Part shown: piece by piece, positions 59,069-64,000 of the stretch
How positions within the stretch are numbered: position 1 is the first letter of the stretch
Layout of the letters: each line of letters starts with the position of its first letter
Assembly: GCA_934491515.1 (NCBI GenBank)
Contig: CAKSTF010000006.1
Coordinates: 1-64,000 of the forward strand
Length of the DNA stretch: 64,000 nt
Source: an uncultured Eubacteriales bacterium
GTDB lineage: Bacteria; Bacillota; Clostridia; Oscillospirales; Acutalibacteraceae
Direction: 5' to 3'
Position numbers and translations under genes: made by a program
The notes under the pieces: generated by a model
What the model was told of the DNA's origin: nothing
The model's input: the letters and a program-made list of their open reading frames with translations, nothing else
The model's database searches: none

Positions 59069-60691
59069 ATGAAAAAGATTATTGCAATTATGTTGGTGTT
59101 TGTCCTTACATTTGCGCTTGCCGCCTGCGGCGGTCAAAAAAGCGGTTCTGTAGACGTGGCCAAATACACCAAAACCGATACTGCTCACCCTGAGCGCTAC
59201 GGCGGTGTTCTGCGTTACAGCTATACCGATATGGGCAGCACTTACGACCCTTATGGTCAGTCCTCCTGGAGCACCTATGTATGGGCAATGAATGTTTATG
59301 AATCGGCTCTCGCTCTCGGAACCGACGGCGAAATTTATTCGCTTGTATGCGACTATGAAACAAGCGAAGACGGCAAGACCATTAAACTTACCGTAAGAGA
59401 CGGCGTATGCTTCTCCAACGGCGACAAAGTAACCGTTGACGACGTTTATGCTTCCCTTAAGCGTTCCGGCGATATGATATCCTCAGTAAAACAGAACCTT
59501 TGGGATCTTGTTGATAAGGTAGATAACGACGGCAAAACGCTTACTTTCCACATGAAAGAATACAATATCAATACAATGAACAATGTACTTGCCCAGTTCA
59601 GACCTTACTGCGGCATAATGCCCAAGAGCATTTGCGAAAAGTACGGCACAAAACTTATAAGCGATCCTAACGACGTTATAGGCACCGGTCCTTATAAGAT
59701 AGTTTCCAAAGAGTGCGAACTCGGCAGCAGACTTACCTTTGTCCGCAACGAAAAGTATACTATATGCAAGGATAGCCCCGACGATAACGGCGCTGCGTCT
59801 CCTAAGTACCAGTATCTTGACGGTCTTGTATTCTTCCCGATAAAGGAAAGCAATACGCGCCTTATGTCCCTTATGGGCGACTCGCTTGATGTAATCGAGT
59901 GCAATAATGAAGATACTTACAATACAGCGCTTAAATCGCTTAATAAGTATAAGATGCAGACCACAACCAGCAACAGCTGCTCGTACTTCTTCTTCAATCT
60001 TACTTCAAATTCGGGCAGACCGGTAAACGACGTAAACCTTCGTAAGGCAATAGCGGCTTGCTTCGATTATGCGGAACTTATATACGCTTCTTACGGCAAT
60101 CTCGGCAAGGCGTGGTCCAGTCCCCTTTGCTGCGGCGACAATTACGTTTCCACATTCGACAAAGCGGAATACTATAACGCCAACGACCTTGAACTTGCGA
60201 AAAAGTATCTTGCCGCTTCAAATTACAACGGTCAGAAACTTAAACTTCTCGGCAACGGCTATTTAAGCATAGTTGTAGAGGCAATGCGCAAAATAGGAAT
60301 CTCCGCCGATTACAATACTCCCGACAACGTTACTTTGGTTTCGTATGCAAACGACCCCGAACAGGATTGGGACGTTATTTACAGAACAAACCCGATGGCG
60401 ATGTCCAACCCGGCAGAAATTCACAGTACCATGTATAAAAACTGGGGCAACGCAAAGGCGGATGAACTTATATCCAAACTCGGCAGCTGCGCCATGAATT
60501 CGGAAGAAAGCATAAACACGTGGAAAGAACTTGACAAACTTTACGTTGAAGAACTTCCGATACTTGTAGTTTCTCAGACCGTTCAGGGATATGCGCTCTT
60601 TAACGAACTTGAACTTAACAACAGTTCTTATATGCGCCTTTATTACAATGCTTACTGGAGTAATCCCGAAAAGCATAACTCCTGGAAATAA
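59069..60691 (+). CDS. Oligopeptide ABC transporter, substrate-binding lipoprotein (DppA/OppA)
   Basis: The 540-residue SBP_bac_5 lipoprotein has a lipobox 'FALAAC' (Cys ~20). 'GGVLRYSYTDMGSTYDPYG', 'NVYESALALGTDGEIYSLVCDYE' and 'IKLTVRDGVCFSNGDKVTVDDV' form the standard opening of the family. 'DVNLRKAIAACFDY' is in the central part. The start ATG 59069 has GAAAGGA upstream; it is 22 nt after DppF. Its position at the end of the operon is less common than at the start. A terminator follows. Confidence 0.95.
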   Translation: MKKIIAIMLVFVLTFALAACGGQKSGSVDVAKYTKTDTAHPERYGGVLRYSYTDMGSTYDPYGQSSWSTYVWAMNVYESALALGTDGEIYSLVCDYETSEDGKTIKLTVRDGVCFSNGDKVTVDDVYASLKRSGDMISSVKQNLWDLVDKVDNDGKTLTFHMKEYNINTMNNVLAQFRPYCGIMPKSICEKYGTKLISDPNDVIGTGPYKIVSKECELGSRLTFVRNEKYTICKDSPDDNGAASPKYQYLDGLVFFPIKESNTRLMSLMGDSLDVIECNNEDTYNTALKSLNKYKMQTTTSNSCSYFFFNLTSNSGRPVNDVNLRKAIAACFDYAELIYASYGNLGKAWSSPLCCGDNYVSTFDKAEYYNANDLELAKKYLAASNYNGQKLKLLGNGYLSIVVEAMRKIGISADYNTPDNVTLVSYANDPEQDWDVIYRTNPMAMSNPAEIHSTMYKNWGNAKADELISKLGSCAMNSEESINTWKELDKLYVEELPILVVSQTVQGYALFNELELNNSSYMRLYYNAYWSNPEKHNSWK

Positions 60692-60711
60692 AGTTTTTAC
60701 CGAAAGACGGG

Positions 60712-60736
60712 ACGGGGAGACTCCGCCCCGTTTTTC
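60712..60736 (+). terminator. Terminator of the peptide importer
   Basis: ACGGGG (60712-60717) pairs with CCCCGT (60726-60731) and is followed by TTTTT. It is the first clear terminator after the 45.0 kb promoter. Confidence 0.85.
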
Positions 60737-60796
60737 GTTGCAACGGTGCGTTTTATATGATAAAATGTAAGTAGAATAAAAGAAGCGGTGACGGCT

Positions 60797-61168
60797 ATGA
60801 AAACATGGTTGATAATTTTAGGCTTTGTGGCGGTAATATTACTGCTTATTTTAGGTTTTTCGGTACTGTACGGAACGGTTTTGCTGGCGGCAGCAAGGCG
60901 ACATGTGATTAAAGAACGCCGCAAATATGCGGATAAACTGCGCGTTTGTCTGCCTGAAAGCAATTGCGGTGAATGTGGTTTTACCTCCTGCGAAGAATAC
61001 GCGCAAAAAGCGGCTGAAAGCGGCGACTTCCCGTCCGAATGTCCTTATGTATCAAGTGAAGATAAGGAATCATGGGCAGCCGATTACAGGCAGTACAGAA
61101 AAGAACTTACCGAACGCGCCGAAAAAACACACCGCGCAGAATCCCAACGCAAAAAGTTTTTCAAATAA
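60797..61168 (+). CDS. Small membrane-anchored Fe-S-domain protein (RnfB N-terminal type)
   Basis: The 123-residue protein has one transmembrane helix (about residues 5-30). A PF04060-like four-cysteine motif follows, 'CLPESNCGECGFTSCEEYA' with a closing 'ECPYV'; it resembles the N-terminal cluster of RnfB. A charged helical tail follows. ATG 60797 has GGTGA 6 nt upstream; GTG 60788 is a less likely start. It may hold a 4Fe-4S cluster near the membrane. No other rnf genes are present, so the electron partner is unknown. Confidence 0.8.
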   Translation: MKTWLIILGFVAVILLLILGFSVLYGTVLLAAARRHVIKERRKYADKLRVCLPESNCGECGFTSCEEYAQKAAESGDFPSECPYVSSEDKESWAADYRQYRKELTERAEKTHRAESQRKKFFK

Positions 61169-61180
61169 AAATCAAAGACA

Positions 61181-61208
61181 AAACAATCGTTTTATTCCGA
61201 TTGTTTTT
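61181..61208 (+). terminator. Terminator after the Fe-S-domain gene
   Basis: A 9-bp stem AAACAATCG/CGATTGTTT with an 8-nt loop is followed by TTT. Confidence 0.85.
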
Positions 61209-61218
61209 TCAAGGAAAC

Positions 61219-61255
61219 AACAATACCGCAAGACAAAAAGTCTTGCGGTATTGTT
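61219..61255. terminator. Long hairpin after queH
   Basis: A 16-bp perfect stem (AACAATACCGCAAGAC with its complement) encloses a loop AAAAA. It lies 21 nt after the queH stop on the minus strand. The U-tract is weak, so this may also be a message-stabilising hairpin. Confidence 0.7.
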
Positions 61256-61275
61256 CGTATGCCTGCGTGATAAAA

Positions 61276-61899
61276 TCACCGGTCTGCAGTATTTGAAAAT
61301 TCGCAGCCGCAAAAGCGCTGACGGTATATGCCGTATTCTTTTGAAAGTATTATTGAACGCTGATATCCGCCGCGCTTTTTAAAATCGGACGGCAGATATT
61401 CTACCCCCGCGCGTTCCGATTCAGAGTAACCTATGCGGTTAATAAGGTCGGCATTTTTATGCGGACTTACAGTAAGCGTGGTTGCAAAAAGCGGAAATCC
61501 GTTTTTTGCGGCGTAATCCGCCGTTCTTGAAAGGCGCAGTTTAAAACATACCGTACACCGCTTTCCGCCCTCCGGCTCGCTTTCAAGCCCTTTTACGGCA
61601 TTATAAAAGGGCGTGGGGTCGGCAGAGTCCTCAACAATATTCACGTTACGGCAAAAAGGCGCCGTTTCGCATAATTTATATAGTTCGCCGAGCCGTTTTT
61701 GATATTCCGCCGCGTCTGTTATGTTCGGATTTGAAAAAAACACGGTAATATCAAAATAACGCGTCAGGTATTCAAGCACATAAGAAGAGCAGGGCGCACA
61801 GCAGGCGTGAAGCAGCAGTCGCTCTCTTTTTCCCCGGCTTTCCAATGCGTCGGTTACCGCGTCGGTCAGGCGTTGATAATTTATTTTTTCCTCGGTCAT
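61276..61899 (-). CDS. queH: Epoxyqueuosine reductase QueH
   Basis: The 207-residue QueH (DUF208) makes queuosine from epoxyqueuosine in tRNA. Motifs: 'LLLHACCAPCSSYVLEYL' (CxPC/CCxPC cluster ligands), 'GKRCTVCFKLRLSRTADYA' with two more Cys, 'TTLTVSPHKNADLIN' and 'SKEYGIYRQRFCGCEFS'. These Cys pairs bind an Fe-S cluster and a further iron. It lies 5 nt after the FTR-like gene. Confidence 0.95.
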   Translation of the reverse strand: MTEEKINYQRLTDAVTDALESRGKRERLLLHACCAPCSSYVLEYLTRYFDITVFFSNPNITDAAEYQKRLGELYKLCETAPFCRNVNIVEDSADPTPFYNAVKGLESEPEGGKRCTVCFKLRLSRTADYAAKNGFPLFATTLTVSPHKNADLINRIGYSESERAGVEYLPSDFKKRGGYQRSIILSKEYGIYRQRFCGCEFSNTADR

Positions 61900-61904
61900 A
61901 TTAC

Positions 61905-62105
61905 TCAGTCTTTCGATTTATAGTAAAGCATACAATGGCAGAATCCTTCAAAATCGGGATCGGCTATCTGTTTTTTAAACTCTTCGCACATACATTTGTA
62001 TTCCGGTATGCGCTCGCGCCTGCACGGGCAGTAGCCGCCGGTACGCTTCAGTCCCTCTTTTACGGTCTTGACAACATTTTCGTCCGGATTAAGTGTTATT
62101 TTCAT
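61905..62105 (-). CDS. Ferredoxin:thioredoxin-reductase catalytic-subunit-like protein
   Basis: The 66-residue protein has the FTR beta-subunit cysteine pattern: CPC near residue 26, CMC near 40 and CHC near 57 ('GYCPCRRE', 'YKCMCEEF', 'GFCHCMLYY'). Such proteins hold a 4Fe-4S cluster beside a redox disulfide. ATG 62105 has TGAGGTG 6 nt upstream. It is shorter than plant FTR beta (about 110), and short forms occur in anaerobes. It heads a two-gene operon with queH, and may supply electrons to QueH or a thioredoxin. Confidence 0.85.
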   Translation of the reverse strand: MKITLNPDENVVKTVKEGLKRTGGYCPCRRERIPEYKCMCEEFKKQIADPDFEGFCHCMLYYKSKD

Positions 62106-62242
62106 AAATCGCACCTCACAACTACAGTATAGCAGTTTAAGCGTATTTCGTCAATCGCCCACTAAAATCCGCGGAAAGTAATATTACGGTGAACAACAGC
62201 ATATTATCTAACAGAATTTTCAGATTTTGCGGAGGAATGTTT

Positions 62243-63721
62243 ATGCCAAGCACCAGTATATATAAAGATATCGCAACACGAACGGGCGGAGATATTTATG
62301 TGGGTATCGTCGGCCCTGTAAGAACAGGCAAATCCACCTTTATAAAACAGTTTATGGATAAACTTGTTATGCCGAATATGACAGAGGAATACGGCAGGGA
62401 CAGGGCAAAAGACGAAATGCCGCAATCATCCTCCGGCAGAACAATTATGACTACGGAGCCAAAGTTTATTCCCGAAAAGGGAGCAAGAATAACGCTTGAC
62501 GGTAATGCCACAATGAACGTACGGCTTATTGACTGCGTGGGCTACATCGTTCCGAGCGCACTCGGTTATATTGAAAATGACGAACCGCGAATGGTGCGCA
62601 CACCTTGGTTTGACGAACCGGTCCCGTTTAATATGGCGGCGGAAATAGGAACCAAAAAGGTTATAAACGAACATTCTACAATAGGCCTTGTTATCACAAC
62701 GGACGGTTCGATAAGCGAAATTCCCCGTGAAGAATACGCAGAGGCGGAAGAGCGCGTTATATCGGAACTTAAAGGCATAAATAAGCCTTTTATCGTTTTG
62801 CTTAATTGTATGTATCCCGACAGTGATGAAGCGCGCGACCTTGCGGAAGAACTTTCCGATAAGTACGGCGTGCCGGTAACGCCCGTTAATTGCCTTGACC
62901 TTACCGAGGAGGATATCCGCCGGATACTTTCCCGTGTTCTTTACGAATTCCCCGTAAGAGAAATACGCATCGACTATCCGCACTGGATAAATACTCTTCC
63001 GCTTGAACATACCCTAAGGTCGGATATTGTTAAAACCGTGAAATCTTCTGCAGAGGGGATACGGCATATAAGGGACGTGAACACGTTTGAAAAACGTTTT
63101 GCAGACGATGAAAATGTTGACCGCGCGGCTGTAATTTCCATAGATTTGGGCAGCGGTACCGCCAACGTTAATATTTATACAAAACCCGAACTTTTTTACA
63201 GGATTCTTGCCGAGACAACGGGTCTTGAAATCAAGGACGAACAGGAACTTATGACCGCTGTTAAAGACCTTGCCGCGCTTAAGCGCGAGTATATGCGTGT
63301 TAAGGACGCCCTTGACGAGGTAGAGGCTACGGGATACGGAATAGTTATGCCGCAGATAGAAGAACTTACCCTTGAAGAACCCGAAATAGTAAAACAAGGC
63401 GGCAGATACGGTGTAAGGCTGCGTGCGTCGGCACCCTCCATCCATCTTATGCGCGCCAATATCACAACGGAGGTAAGTCCGATTGTCGGCAGTGAAAAGC
63501 AGTCCGAGGATTTAATAAAATATCTGTTAAGCGAGTTTGAAGAAGATCCCGTTAAAATTTGGGATTCAAACATATTCGGAAAGTCACTGCATGAACTTGT
63601 AAACGAGGGACTGCATACAAAACTTGCCCGTATGCCGGCAGACGCGCGTATGCGCGTTCAGGAAACCCTTGAAAGGGTAATAAACGACGGCTGTAACGGC
63701 CTTGTGTGCATAATACTTTAA
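62243..63721 (+). CDS. spoIVA: Stage IV sporulation protein A
   Basis: The 492-residue product equals the standard SpoIVA length. The N-terminal ATPase has 'SIYKDIATRTGGDIYVGIVGPVRTGKSTFIKQF' with Walker A GPVRTGKS. 'RLIDCVGY' and 'TTDGSISEIPREEY' are family-specific. The C-terminal end 'VINDGCNGLVCIIL' is the conserved tail. SpoIVA polymerises into the base layer of the spore coat using ATP. The start ATG 62243 has GGAGG 7 nt upstream. It is normally controlled by sigma-E. I see no certain promoter in the 137-nt gap upstream. It shows that the organism sporulates. Confidence 0.97.
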   Translation: MPSTSIYKDIATRTGGDIYVGIVGPVRTGKSTFIKQFMDKLVMPNMTEEYGRDRAKDEMPQSSSGRTIMTTEPKFIPEKGARITLDGNATMNVRLIDCVGYIVPSALGYIENDEPRMVRTPWFDEPVPFNMAAEIGTKKVINEHSTIGLVITTDGSISEIPREEYAEAEERVISELKGINKPFIVLLNCMYPDSDEARDLAEELSDKYGVPVTPVNCLDLTEEDIRRILSRVLYEFPVREIRIDYPHWINTLPLEHTLRSDIVKTVKSSAEGIRHIRDVNTFEKRFADDENVDRAAVISIDLGSGTANVNIYTKPELFYRILAETTGLEIKDEQELMTAVKDLAALKREYMRVKDALDEVEATGYGIVMPQIEELTLEEPEIVKQGGRYGVRLRASAPSIHLMRANITTEVSPIVGSEKQSEDLIKYLLSEFEEDPVKIWDSNIFGKSLHELVNEGLHTKLARMPADARMRVQETLERVINDGCNGLVCIIL

Positions 63722-63724
63722 AAA

Positions 63725-63762
63725 GAAATCCGTGCGAATGTAAAAAAATTCGCACGGATTTC
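63725..63762. terminator. Hairpin after spoIVA
   Basis: A 15-bp perfect stem (GAAATCCGTGCGAAT with its complement) lies 4 nt after the spoIVA stop. There is no strong U-tract on the plus strand, so its terminator strength is uncertain. Confidence 0.75.
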
Positions 63763-63868
63763 CTGCAATGTCAAACACTGCTTGATATTATCGGAATTAC
63801 GATTATAATATAAGGGGGCAAATCAGGAAATTTCGCAACCCGGAAATATGAAAAGCGAGGATAATACA

Positions 63869-64000
63869 TTGGCAACTTCAAAAGAGTATATTCAGTTTGT
63901 TTTGGAACAACTTGACGGAATCGACGGCGTTACATATAAAAAGATGTTCGGCGAATATCTTGTTTATATAGAAAGTAAACCGATTTTGCTTGTGTGTGAT
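63869..64000 (+). CDS. TfoX N-terminal-domain protein, 3' partial
   Basis: The first 44 residues read as '(M)ATSKEYIQFVLEQL' and 'KKMFGEYLVYIESKPI', the standard opening of small TfoX_N proteins. The start is set at TTG 63869 (GAGG 8 nt upstream). The in-frame ATG at 63848 is an alternative with a poor ribosome binding site. The gene runs off the window. TfoX_N proteins of this small type have no established role in Clostridia. Confidence 0.8.
   Translation, partial: MATSKEYIQFVLEQLDGIDGVTYKKMFGEYLVYIESKPILLVCD

Noticed and set aside
62106..62242. Sigma-E promoter before spoIVA
   Set aside because: I could not find a confident -35/-10 pair of the sigma-E type in the 137-nt gap, so none is reported.

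Overview
The window looks like a chromosome segment of a spore-forming, anaerobic, gut-type member of the Clostridia (Firmicutes/Bacillota). Support for this: a full-length SpoIVA (62243-63721), strong GGAGG-type ribosome binding sites, TTGACA/TATAAT-type promoters, many TTG/GTG starts, Sec lipoprotein signals, several nutrient ABC importers and very large surface proteins of the GG-repeat beta-helix and BspA-like leucine-rich-repeat kinds. I cannot name a genus from sequence alone.

Layout. 1-6.3 kb: end of a beta-helix surface protein, a penicillin-binding transpeptidase that probably starts at ATT, a MecA-like adaptor, a cysteine-rich conserved protein and a DUF4430 lipoprotein. 6.4-8.9 kb: a polar amino-acid ABC importer (minus strand) with a clear promoter and an ARG-box-like site. 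9-10.1 kb: a DUF4363/DUF421 membrane pair. 10.2-11.8 kb: a TagGH-like polysaccharide ABC exporter. 11.8-14.1 kb: two overlapping CNNM/HlyC-type membrane CBS proteins. 14.3-16.6 kb: serC-serA serine biosynthesis. 16.6-17.5 kb: an XRE regulator, tRNA-Thr(CGU) and a nested palindromic element.

17.6-28.0 kb is a sugar locus. YjbQ and a TPI-like protein are divergent from a run encoding a SIS isomerase, a fucose/arabinose-isomerase-fold protein, an FGGY kinase, a transaldolase and ribulose-phosphate 3-epimerase, followed by an LplB/YtcP-type oligosaccharide importer. 28.5-41.3 kb holds a two-gene unit repeated in tandem: a ceramidase-like lipoprotein followed by a >1500-residue membrane-anchored beta-helix protein. 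41.4-49.1 kb is a second sugar locus: an FGGY kinase, a GntR/LacI-type regulator and a concanavalin-fold protein, divergent from a GH4 glycosidase, a second isomerase-fold protein, a second TPI-like protein and a second YjbQ. 49.1-60.7 kb continues on the same strand with two LRR surface proteins (one fused to an NlpC/P60-like domain) and a complete oligopeptide ABC importer. I see no strong terminator between 45.1 and 60.7 kb. 60.8-64 kb: a small Fe-S-domain membrane protein, QueH with an FTR-like protein, SpoIVA, and the start of a TfoX-like gene.

Taken together, much of the window serves surface interaction and nutrient capture. Sugars enter by a dedicated importer and are trimmed by a GH4 enzyme, isomerised, phosphorylated and fed towards pentose/triose phosphates. 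Peptides enter through the Opp/Dpp system and amino acids through the polar importer. The two most unusual features are the repeated YjbQ + TPI-like pairing in both sugar loci and the tandem duplication of the ceramidase-like/beta-helix pair.
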